Assembly: GCA_937127435.1 (NCBI GenBank)
Contig: CAKZLZ010000136.1
Location: 1 to 46,416, forward strand
Length of the DNA: 46,416 nt
Direction: 5' to 3'
Source of the DNA: an uncultured Verrucomicrobiota bacterium
GTDB taxonomy: Bacteria; Verrucomicrobiota; Kiritimatiellia; SS1-B-03-39; UBA6053
Position 1 is the first letter of the stretch; every line of letters starts with the position of its first letter. The position numbers were made by a program, and so were the translations under genes. Shown here one piece after another: positions 15,701 through 23,143 of the stretch. Below the pieces are notes generated by a model. It saw nothing but the letters and a program-made list of their open reading frames with translations, was not told where the DNA came from and made no database searches.

Positions 15701-16012
15701 TTGCCGGCCTGGATTTTCACCAGGAGCGCATCGGAATGCGAATGGGTATTGCCGGATGGAAGCAAGCGGCAGCTTTCCATAGAAGAAAACAGTTTTACGG
15801 TGCTTTTCCTGGGCAAGACCCTGGTCACCTACCACAATCCTGAGCGGGAAAACCTTATTCATTCCGCATTGAAAGACGAATATTTCTATCGCCTGTGTGA
15901 CCATGAAGGCGTGGTGACCGAGATGCCGGGACCCTGTCTGCAGGGTTCCTGGGCCCACCGGGTTCGGAAGGGGGAGTTCGATTGGATTGAACGGCGGCCC
16001 GGGCGCCGCTGA
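12779..16012 (+). CDS. GH94-like large glycoside phosphorylase/hydrolase homologue
   Basis: This 1077-residue protein matches a conserved family usually annotated as cellobiose phosphorylase. The N-terminus [18 protein letters not shown] with [12 protein letters not shown] is its hallmark, followed by a large beta-sandwich. The central helical part has [31 protein letters not shown], which corresponds to the (alpha/alpha)6 barrel region where the catalytic acid of GH94 enzymes lies (the Asp in [11 protein letters not shown]). No signal peptide is seen, so it should act in the cytoplasm. The frame runs back to 12527 through the inverted repeat, but the ATG at 12779 matches the family start. 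It is followed by the rhamnulokinase gene 128 bases later, so it may act on rhamnose-containing oligosaccharides; that is inference. Confidence 0.75.
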   Translation: [1077 protein letters not shown]

Positions 16013-16139
16013 TTCGATCGGACATAAAGGGCTGAGGATCTTTTTATGAACAATTTTGCGGAGGTGCTGCGGTATCCGCGGAACGTAATTTGTGAGGTAA
16101 ACGGGAGACAAAATTAAAAAAGTTCGTTATGGCGTAGGT

Positions 16140-17591
16140 ATGACGAAACATTATATTGCAGTGGATATTGGTGCATCCAGCGGTCGTACGATCGTGGGAA
16201 CGCTTGAGAACGGAAAATTAACTCTCAAGGAAATCAACCGGTTTTGGAATGGTCCGACCGAAATTAAAGGAACCCTTTATTGGGATTTTGTTCATCTGTT
16301 CCGCAACCTGAAAGAGGGAATTGCGCTGGCGAAAAAGGAATGCGGAGACGGGGTGGTTTCAATGGGCATTTGCACCTGGGGGGTGGATTTCGGCTTGATG
16401 GATGCCGAAGGGCAGCTGTTGGGAAATCCGGTGAACTATCGGGACAGCCGCACGGTGGGCATGTTTGAAAAAGTATTCGGAGTCGTCCCCCGTGAAGAAG
16501 TTTTCGCGCAGACCGGGATTCAGTTCATGGAATTGAATACCCTCTATCAGATGATGTCGCTGGCCTTGGAGGATTCCTTCCAGTACCGCAGTGCCCAAAA
16601 GATTTTGTTCGCTCCGGATTTGTTAAGCTACTGGCTGACCGGCAAAATGTTTGCGGAGCGCAGTATCGCAAGTACATCCCAGTTCTACAATCCTGTCACA
16701 GGTGATTGGGCTTACGGGTTGCTCGAAAAACTGGGCATCCGCAGTGACATTTTCCCCGATTTGGTTGATCCCGGTACGGTGATCGGTGATTCGGACGGGA
16801 TTCCCGTGGTCGCGGTTGGCGGACATGATACAGCCAGTGCTTTTGCTGCCGTGCCGGTCGCGAAAGATGAAAAATCGGCTTTCCTGAGTTCCGGTACCTG
16901 GTCTTTACTCGGGGTGGAGTTGCCCGAACCGATTATTAATGATGGCGCGCTGGCCGCAAACTTTACCAATGAAATCGGGGTTTGCGGTACGGTCCGTTTC
17001 CTGAAGAATCTTTCCGGTCTCTGGATTCTTCAGGAATTGCGCCGGGTCTGGAATGAACAGGGGTGTGATTACTCCTGGGCCGCGATGGCGTCGATGGCCC
17101 TTCAGGCCGAGCCCTTTGCGTTCTTTATCGATCCCAGCGACGAAAGCTTTATTGCCCCCGGCGACATGCCCGGCCGCATTCAGGACTATTGCAAAAATTC
17201 CGGGCAGGCCTGTCCGGAAACCCATGCCCAAATCCTGCGTACGGCTTACGAAGGTCTCGCCTTGCTCTATGCCGATACCTTCGATGAGTTGGAAACACTT
17301 TCCGGCCGGGAATTGAATACTTTGCGGATTGTGGGCGGTGGATGTCAGGACAAACTTCTCGATCAAATGGCCGCCAATGCCACCGGCCGCAAGGTGATTA
17401 CCGGACCCATTGAAGCGACGGCCACCGGAAATTTGATTATGCAAATGAAGGCGATGGGGGATATTCAGTCTTTGGAAGAGGGACGGGAAATTGTGCGAAA
17501 CTCCTTTGCGGAAGAAACCCTGACCTTTGATCCTGAAGATGGAAATGCCTGGGCGGAAGGCTTGAAGAATTGGCGCAAGCTCTGTCGGTAA
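16140..17591 (+). CDS. rhaB: Rhamnulokinase, FGGY family
   Basis: This 483-residue kinase phosphorylates L-rhamnulose to L-rhamnulose 1-phosphate, the second step of L-rhamnose catabolism. The N-terminal ATP-fold motif is YIAVDIGASSGRTIVG, where ASSGR is characteristic for rhamnulokinases. CTWGVDFGLMD and NYRDSRT follow in the sugar-binding part. The second domain has VAVGGHDTASAFAAVP and the C-terminal LRIVGGGCQDKLLDQMAANATGR signature. Length is normal for RhaB. No rhamnose isomerase or rhamnulose-1-phosphate aldolase gene lies in the window, so those steps are encoded elsewhere. The gene converges with the histidine phosphatase gene. Confidence 0.9.
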   Translation: MTKHYIAVDIGASSGRTIVGTLENGKLTLKEINRFWNGPTEIKGTLYWDFVHLFRNLKEGIALAKKECGDGVVSMGICTWGVDFGLMDAEGQLLGNPVNYRDSRTVGMFEKVFGVVPREEVFAQTGIQFMELNTLYQMMSLALEDSFQYRSAQKILFAPDLLSYWLTGKMFAERSIASTSQFYNPVTGDWAYGLLEKLGIRSDIFPDLVDPGTVIGDSDGIPVVAVGGHDTASAFAAVPVAKDEKSAFLSSGTWSLLGVELPEPIINDGALAANFTNEIGVCGTVRFLKNLSGLWILQELRRVWNEQGCDYSWAAMASMALQAEPFAFFIDPSDESFIAPGDMPGRIQDYCKNSGQACPETHAQILRTAYEGLALLYADTFDELETLSGRELNTLRIVGGGCQDKLLDQMAANATGRKVITGPIEATATGNLIMQMKAMGDIQSLEEGREIVRNSFAEETLTFDPEDGNAWAEGLKNWRKLCR

Positions 17592-17602
17592 ACCGCGATT
17601 GC

Positions 17603-18268
17603 CTACCGATGACGGCGCGGATCCGGCGCGCCGTCGTTGGTTAATTGTAAATGGCTGGCGGGATCGGAAGGCCGGTTACAGAAATCCATATTCCAGACCC
17701 CGTCAAAGGTCAGGGATGTCATACCGCAGTTCTCGTGGGCGAAACTTATTACCTTGTTGGTATCCAGCAGGCAATTGAGTAATTCGCGCAGGAAGTGTCC
17801 GTGGGTCAGCATCAGCACACAGTCCTGTGGATGAAGCTCCGCCATTTCGCGAAGCAACTGCCGGGTGGCCTGCGCACGGAGAACGCCTTCTTCAAAGGTC
17901 TTGTCTACGGGTTTGATTGCGTTGCCGTTTCGGAAATCGAACAGATGTGCCAGGGGCGCAGGCAGCGATGCCGGTTGTGACCGCCAGACGGTTCTCGGCT
18001 CATCGACAGGGGGTTGCCAGCAGCCTTCCGCAATCTCAGGCCAGATCTCTGCCCGCTGATGCGTGGCTTCGATGTAGGGGATGATGGTTTCCATGGCCCG
18101 CTGCAGAGGACTGACGATGATTTTATCGAAGTTCAGGGATTGCAAACAACCGGAAAGAGTTTTGGCCTGCGCCCGGCCTTGATCCGAGAGGGAGTCATGC
18201 GACGCGACGGAGTAGTTCCCCGTGGCATTTCCTTGTGATTGCGCGTGTCGGATAAGGAGTAGTTTCAT
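17603..18268 (-). CDS. Histidine phosphatase (phosphoglycerate mutase-like)
   Basis: The 221-residue protein starts with KLLLIRHAQSQGNATG, the phosphohistidine motif of the branch-1 family (RHG replaced by RHA). It has SPLQRAMETI with the conserved arginine, and the second catalytic histidine in VLMLTHGHFLREL. Members remove phosphate from small molecules or proteins; the substrate cannot be read from sequence. The frame is open to 18364, but the ATG at 18268 places the catalytic RH at the usual distance of about eight residues, so it is preferred. It is a single gene between convergent rhaB and the divergent GH10 gene. Confidence 0.85.
   Translation of the reverse strand: MKLLLIRHAQSQGNATGNYSVASHDSLSDQGRAQAKTLSGCLQSLNFDKIIVSPLQRAMETIIPYIEATHQRAEIWPEIAEGCWQPPVDEPRTVWRSQPASLPAPLAHLFDFRNGNAIKPVDKTFEEGVLRAQATRQLLREMAELHPQDCVLMLTHGHFLRELLNCLLDTNKVISFAHENCGMTSLTFDGVWNMDFCNRPSDPASHLQLTNDGAPDPRRHR
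17611..17635. terminator. Hairpin between converging rhaB and phosphatase genes
   Basis: GACGGCGCG (17611-17619) and CGCGCCGTC (17627-17635) pair perfectly over nine bases with a seven-base loop. It lies 20 bases after the rhaB stop and is followed by the T-rich GTTGGTTAATT, which is a weak U-tract. The stem is inside the last codons of the opposite phosphatase gene. A role as the rhaB terminator is likely but not strong. Confidence 0.5.
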
Positions 18269-18527
18269 GGGGTAGGGGATGCGGGTGATGGGTTCAGGCT
18301 TGAAAGAAACACGATCTTTCGCCCGATTCAATTCCCGAGGGGGAAAATAAAGGGCCGTCAGCAATGATCTCTTTTTTCCGGGGGGGAGGTAAAAGTTTGG
18401 AGTTATGTGTCATTAGCCTCGCTTTTCCGATGAAGTGAATGATAGGGAAATTTCTGATTTCGAGCGACGAATCGTCAAGTTCGGGTTTATTAAAACTCAG
18501 ATGTCAGAGGTAAAAAGGAATTTCAAC

Positions 18528-19838
18528 ATGAATGAATTTGCGAAAAACATACTTAAAGATTTTATATTTGATGAAGAAATCAACTCCAGAATTGACCTGG
18601 GAATTGAACAAAATCGAAAAGGGTTTGGGAAGATCACATTACAGGATGTGAACGGGGATGTGGTGCAGGGGGCGAAGATTAAGCTGAAGTTGAAAAAACA
18701 TGAATTTCAGTTCGGCTGTAATGCCTTTATGTTGAATCAATTTCCGGAAGCGGAGCAGAATGCGCAATACGAGGAAGTGTTCAGCGAATTGTTTAATTTG
18801 GCGGTGGTGCCTTTTTATTGGTCGGATTTGGAGCCGGAGCAGGGGCAGCTGAGGTTTGAGCATGGCAGTACGCCCATTTACCGGCGTCCGCCCCCGGATG
18901 ATGTATTGGATTTTTGTAGCAGAAAAAACATTACCCCCAAAGGTCATCCGCTTTTCTGGCATCTTTTCAGACCGCAGTGGTTGCCGCATGATAAGCAGGA
19001 AATGAAGCATTCCATCACCCGGCGTTTCAGAGAAATCTCGGAACGTTACGCGGATAAAATTAAGATTTGGGATGTGTGTAATGAAGCACAGACCATCGGA
19101 GTGGATGATTTAAACCGTGATATTCCGGACGACCATGTGGAGTTGGCATTTGATTTGGCGCAAAAGTATTTTTCAACCTGTACGAAGACCTACAATGACG
19201 ACCGGATGTGGTATCATTTCAGCGGGAGTTATTCGCCGGTGTATCTGCTGGTGAAGTCGTTGCTTGACCGAAATTACAAAGTAGACGCGCTTGGGCTTCA
19301 GTATCATATGTTTGCCGGTCAGTTGCAATATGCCGATAAATTTTTGAATCCCAAATATCTGTTTCACTGTTTGGATCAGTACGGGAAGTTAGGACTCCCC
19401 ATCAATTTTTCAGAAGTCAGCATCATCAGCAGCCGGAATCTTGGGGATGGAGATGAATTTCAGCGTATGATTGCCGAAAAGTTATACCGGTTGTGGTTTA
19501 GTCATGCGTCGGTGAACGGGGCCATCTGGTGGAATATGGTGGATGGAACCGCTGCCTATGCGCCCATTGGAAGTGAAGAAGGGGAAAACAGTTTACGCGC
19601 CGGATTGGTGAATTATGACTTTTCTCCTAAACCCGCTTATACCGCATTACACAAATTGATTCAGCAGGATTGGCAGACGAACGTCACGCTGGATTATGAA
19701 CACGGCGCCCGCAATAAATTCTGTGGATTTTATGGTGACTATGATGTGGAGATCGAGACGAATGCCGGAAGCTGTACCCGGGAGTTGAAATTGTCGAAAG
19801 GCGAATTGAATCAGTTTCGTTTCCAAGGGTGTAAGTAA
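18528..19838 (+). CDS. GH10-family glycosidase (endo-xylanase-like)
   Basis: This 436-residue protein has a short N-terminal beta region (about residues 25-75), then a GH10-type TIM barrel. GHPLFWHLF corresponds to the conserved strand 3 region. The acid/base glutamate is Glu186 in WDVCNEAQ and the nucleophile is Glu296 in NFSEVSI, followed by GAIWWNMVDGTA near the end of the barrel. GH10 enzymes cleave beta-1,4-xylan and related glucans. No signal peptide is found, so it may act inside the cell on imported oligosaccharides. The open frame reaches back to 18435, but the ATG at 18528 has an AAAGGAA ribosome binding site eight bases upstream. Confidence 0.85.
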   Translation: MNEFAKNILKDFIFDEEINSRIDLGIEQNRKGFGKITLQDVNGDVVQGAKIKLKLKKHEFQFGCNAFMLNQFPEAEQNAQYEEVFSELFNLAVVPFYWSDLEPEQGQLRFEHGSTPIYRRPPPDDVLDFCSRKNITPKGHPLFWHLFRPQWLPHDKQEMKHSITRRFREISERYADKIKIWDVCNEAQTIGVDDLNRDIPDDHVELAFDLAQKYFSTCTKTYNDDRMWYHFSGSYSPVYLLVKSLLDRNYKVDALGLQYHMFAGQLQYADKFLNPKYLFHCLDQYGKLGLPINFSEVSIISSRNLGDGDEFQRMIAEKLYRLWFSHASVNGAIWWNMVDGTAAYAPIGSEEGENSLRAGLVNYDFSPKPAYTALHKLIQQDWQTNVTLDYEHGARNKFCGFYGDYDVEIETNAGSCTRELKLSKGELNQFRFQGCK

Positions 19839-19877
19839 TTCAGGGTCTTCTCAAAAGCTCCGGGTGGATTTGGGTGA

Positions 19878-20300
19878 GAGTCGTGCTTTCAGCACTCGGT
19901 GGGGTTGGGTGATTTTATTTCCACCCCGGCCCTCGCGGACCGGGCTTTGGAGAGTCGTCCCGTTGGGACTGGCTTGGGTTGGGAGGTGATGAGGGGATGA
20001 GAGCCGTGCCTTCAGCACTCATTATGATTGGGTGGTTTTATTTCCACCCCCGGCCCTGGCGGACCGGGCTTTGGAGAGTCGTCCCGTTGGGACTGGCTTG
20101 GGTTGGGGGAAGGGTGAGGTCTTTTATGTTGGGGCTGAGGAGGATTGATATTTCCGTCCCGTTGGGACCGGTTTGGGGTGGATGATCCTGACGGATTTTT
20201 TATATTGAATCCCGAAGGGATGGCTCTCCAAAGGCCAGCCCGCAAGGGCTGGTATTGTGAGGTAAAAATATACATGAGGCCTGTAGGGCCGGCTCTCTTT
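19878..20300 (+). repeat. REP family A block, left of RAYT-1
   Basis: The block contains two tandem copies of a roughly 110-base unit (about 19878-19985 and 19998-20107) followed by a different trailer of about 120 bases (about 20181-20299). Each unit has GTGCCTTCAGCAC- and GTCCCGTTGGGAC-type hairpins; the latter has 5-base stems and a GTT loop. The trailer has ATCCCGAAGGGAT and CCAGCCCGCAAGGGCTGG, both perfect hairpins. The same order occurs again at 20845-21240. Short open frames inside it are repeat translations and not genes. Confidence 0.85.
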
Positions 20301-20319
20301 TTGCGCAGGAGAGTTTCGT

Positions 20320-20778
20320 TCAATCCCACACATACCGTTCGTCATAGGGGATTTGATATATTTTCAGAAACCGCCGGTATTCTTCCTGAAATGTTTCCGT
20401 GCGATGATGGTTTTCCTGATCTTGAATATAATGAATCAGGGCTTCCACATGTCCCGGGGAAATTGAAAATGCGCCGTAACCTGATTGCCAAGAAAATTTC
20501 GATATCCCGGGAGTGGAAACGTTCTCTTTCAACCATCGGGAAGAGTTGGCTTTGATGGATTGCACCCATTTCGAGATATTGAGAGTGGCCGGTAATCGGG
20601 CGAGAATGTGAACATGATCGGCGACCCCGCCCACGCGCAATGTTGGTGCTTTCAGATCGGAAGAAACGGTTTGGAGATAAGCGTGTAGCGATTCGGAATA
20701 ACGGCTTTTAATGAAAGGGTATCTGTTTTTGGTGCTGAAAACCAAGTGGACATAAAGTTGGCATAGGGATTGGGACAT
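20320..20778 (-). CDS. REP-associated tyrosine transposase, RAYT-1 (IS200/IS605-like Y1)
   Basis: This 152-residue protein has the Y1 transposase fold: LYVHLVFSTKNRYPFI at the N-terminus, the HUH metal-binding motif in VADHVHILARL, then ISKWVQSIKANSSRWLKE. The C-terminal half has FSWQSGYGAFSISPGHVEALIHYIQDQENHH with the probable catalytic Tyr and downstream EEYRRFLKIYQIPYDERYVWD. RAYT proteins nick and move single-stranded REP hairpins. The gene is intact, has no IS-type ends of its own, and lies between two direct copies of repeat block A, which is the expected setting. Its stop is 20 bases from the left block. Confidence 0.92.
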   Translation of the reverse strand: MSQSLCQLYVHLVFSTKNRYPFIKSRYSESLHAYLQTVSSDLKAPTLRVGGVADHVHILARLPATLNISKWVQSIKANSSRWLKENVSTPGISKFSWQSGYGAFSISPGHVEALIHYIQDQENHHRTETFQEEYRRFLKIYQIPYDERYVWD

Positions 20779-20844
20779 GATGGTATATTATGTATACATG
20801 TGTATTTGTATGCAAGGGCGGATTGAGGTTTTTTATAAGGAGTG

Positions 20845-21240
20845 AGAGAGCCGTGCCTTCAGCACTCATTTTGATTGGGTGGTTTTATTTCCACCCCCGG
20901 CCCGGGCGGACCGGGCTTTGGGGGGTCGTCCCGTTGGGACTGGCATGGGTTGGGGGGTGATGAGGGGATGAGAGCCGTGCCTTCAGCACTCATTTTGATT
21001 GGGTGGTTTTTGCCCGCCCCGGCCCTGGCGGACCGGGCTTTGGAGAGTCGTCCCGTTGGGACTGGCTTGGGTTGGGGGAGGATTGTGGTTGTCGTCTCGT
21101 TGAGACCGGTTTGGGGTGGGGGCTCCTGACGGATTTTCTACAAGGAATCCCGAAGGGATGGCTCTCCAAAGGCCAGCCCGCAAGGGCTGGTATCGTGGGG
21201 TGAAAAATATACATGAGGTCTGTAGGGCCGGCTCTCTTGT
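20845..21240 (+). repeat. REP family A block, right of RAYT-1
   Basis: The block repeats the left block in the same orientation: two units (about 20845-20955 and 20968-21078) followed by the trailer (about 21119-21238) ending GGGCCGGCTCTCTT. The hairpins GTCCCGTTGGGAC, ATCCCGAAGGGAT and CCAGCCCGCAAGGGCTGG are conserved. The spacer before the trailer carries GTCTCGTTGAGAC, a compensated variant in which both sides of the stem changed, evidence that the stem itself is maintained. It is followed by the oxidoreductase operon. Confidence 0.85.
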
Positions 21241-21379
21241 TCGTGATGGACTTCATTTGTGCCGCTTTCTCTTTCTGGAATATTGTAAAATGGACTTTTT
21301 GCTGGGCGGGGCTTGTGCTCTGCCTGGTTCTGAATAAGGTACCATCCCTACACCCTACGTGAGCCCCGGAGCCTTCAGA

Positions 21380-22399
21380 ATGGAACCTATAAAAATTGGT
21401 CAGATCGGTATTTGTCACGAGCATGCATCCGCTAAAATGGATGCGCTTCGGAAGCTTCCGGAGTTGTTTGAAATCGTGGGGGTGGTCGATGACCGCGCCA
21501 CAACTGCGGCACGCTTTGCCGGAGATAATGTTGAGCCCTACAAAGGTCTTCCCTGGTTGACCGAAGAGGCGTTATTTGCGGTGCCGGGTTTACAGGCGGT
21601 GGTGGTGGAAACCCCGAATACGGATTTGGTATCGACGGCGCGGCGTTGCGTGGCACGGGGATTTCCGATCCATATGGACAAACCCGGCGGAGAGGATCCG
21701 AAGGCTTTCGCTGACCTACTCGCGGAATGTGATCAGGGTCAGGTGCCCCTGCAAATGGGATATATGTTTCGGAACAATCCGGCGATGCAGTTCTGTCGGG
21801 AGGCGGTACAAAAGGGTTGGCTGGGAGAGGTGATGGAGATTCACGGAGATATGAGTCACGATTATGGTGGAGAGGCTTATCAGGATTATCTGGCCAAATT
21901 CAGCGGGGGGATTTTGTTTAACCTGGGCTGTCACCTGATTGATTTGGTGACGTCCATAATGGGGCGCCCGGAGTCGGTGGTTCCTGTTCTGCGTTCGGTA
22001 TCCGGCACTCCGGCAGATGCGATGAATAACGGACTTGCGGTGTTGGCGTATCCGCATGCGCTGGTGACGATTCGCGCCTGCAGCCGGGTTGCGGGGGGAT
22101 TAGATCGTCGGCGCTTCCTGTTGAGCGGCACCGGCGGCAGCATAGAGTTCTCTCCCATGGAAAGATTTGACGGCTTGCCTTTGGAGGCGCGGCTGACTTT
22201 GCGCGAGGCCAACGAAAGTTATGCGGCGGGCACGCATACCCTGGAGTTCCCGGCGCGGGATGACCGTTACGTAGACCAGCTTATAGAGTTCGCGCAGATT
22301 GTGCGCGGCGAAAAAATCAACCCTTACACAACCAAACACGACAGGATGGTTCAGGACATTGTGCTGGCCGCCTCGGGTTACACCCCATGGAAAATATGA
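21380..22399 (+). CDS. Gfo/Idh/MocA-family oxidoreductase
   Basis: The 339-residue protein has an N-terminal Rossmann region starting IKIGQIGICHEHASAK, then VVDDRATTAA, and the DKPGGEDPKAFADLL segment that replaces the common EKP motif of the family. The C-terminal half has the family beta-sheet with GGILFNLGCHLIDLVTSIMG, whose CHLID corresponds to the conserved GxHxxD catalytic pattern. Such enzymes oxidise or reduce sugars and inositols with NAD(P). A GTG upstream at 21359 is possible, but the ATG at 21380 gives the normal start. Its stop overlaps the next start in an ATGA junction, so it is the first gene of a three-gene oxidoreductase operon. Confidence 0.88.
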   Translation: MEPIKIGQIGICHEHASAKMDALRKLPELFEIVGVVDDRATTAARFAGDNVEPYKGLPWLTEEALFAVPGLQAVVVETPNTDLVSTARRCVARGFPIHMDKPGGEDPKAFADLLAECDQGQVPLQMGYMFRNNPAMQFCREAVQKGWLGEVMEIHGDMSHDYGGEAYQDYLAKFSGGILFNLGCHLIDLVTSIMGRPESVVPVLRSVSGTPADAMNNGLAVLAYPHALVTIRACSRVAGGLDRRRFLLSGTGGSIEFSPMERFDGLPLEARLTLREANESYAAGTHTLEFPARDDRYVDQLIEFAQIVRGEKINPYTTKHDRMVQDIVLAASGYTPWKI

Positions 22400-23139
22400 A
22401 ATTTAAAAATAAAGTTGCGATTATTACAGGAGCAGCCTCCGGAATGGGGCAGTTGGCGGCACAAAATTTTGTTGAAGCAGGAGGTTTTGCGGTACTGACC
22501 GACGTCAATGGCGACGCGGTCACTGCGGCTGCCGATGCATTAAACGAACAGGGTCATCAGGCAATCGGCGTGCAGGCGGACGTTCGGGTTTATGACGAAG
22601 TGAAGCAGGTGGCGGATGAAGCGTTGCAAAAATTCGGGCGCATTGATGTGCTGATGAATTTTGCAGGCGGTGCGGAAACCCGGATGATGAATTGCCACAA
22701 ACCATTCCATGAATTGCCGGTGGAAGTGGTCGACTGGGGATTGGACGTAAACCTGAAAGGGGCGGTATATTTTTGTCACGCGGTGATGGGGCAGATGATA
22801 AAGCAGAAATCCGGGGTTTTGCTGAATCTGGGATCGGTCAGTGGGGTGGAAGGGTCATCCGGGGCGGTGAATTACTCTGCGGCCAAAAGCGGAATTATCG
22901 GGCTCACCAAGGCTTTGGCCCATGCCGGTGCCCCCCACGGGGTGCGGGCTTGTTGTGTATCCCCGGGACCGGTGCTGACCCGTCCGGGCATGGCGAATAT
23001 GAAAACCCGTCTGGGCCGGGCCGCGGAGCCGCAGGAAGTCGTGGATTTGATTCTGTATCTTTGTTCGGATCAGGCGGCCTTCATCACCGGCACGAATTAT
23101 CTCATCGATGGTGGCCGCAGTTGCGGCGGGATGGACTGA
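22396..23139 (+). CDS. Short-chain dehydrogenase/reductase (SDR)
   Basis: The 247-residue protein shows classical SDR motifs: TGAASGMGQ for cofactor binding, MNFAGG as the NAG equivalent, GSVSGVEG with the catalytic serine, and YSAAKSG with the catalytic Tyr and Lys. The C-terminal FITGTNYLIDGGRSCGG is the usual FabG-like end. A frame start at 22387 is possible, but the ATG at 22396 overlaps the previous stop as ATGA and is the likely coupled start. It likely oxidises a sugar or sugar acid produced by the neighbouring enzyme. Confidence 0.9.
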   Translation: MKFKNKVAIITGAASGMGQLAAQNFVEAGGFAVLTDVNGDAVTAAADALNEQGHQAIGVQADVRVYDEVKQVADEALQKFGRIDVLMNFAGGAETRMMNCHKPFHELPVEVVDWGLDVNLKGAVYFCHAVMGQMIKQKSGVLLNLGSVSGVEGSSGAVNYSAAKSGIIGLTKALAHAGAPHGVRACCVSPGPVLTRPGMANMKTRLGRAAEPQEVVDLILYLCSDQAAFITGTNYLIDGGRSCGGMD

Positions 23140-23143
23140 TCTT

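Noticed and set aside
20875..21129. Open frames inside repeat family A, such as a Gly/Trp-rich one
   Set aside because: They are translations of repeat units and recur with each copy; no ribosome binding sites or family matches.
19878..21240. CRISPR-like array
   Set aside because: The repeated units are about 110 bases, few in number and contain several hairpins; there are no short unique spacers of constant length and no cas genes.
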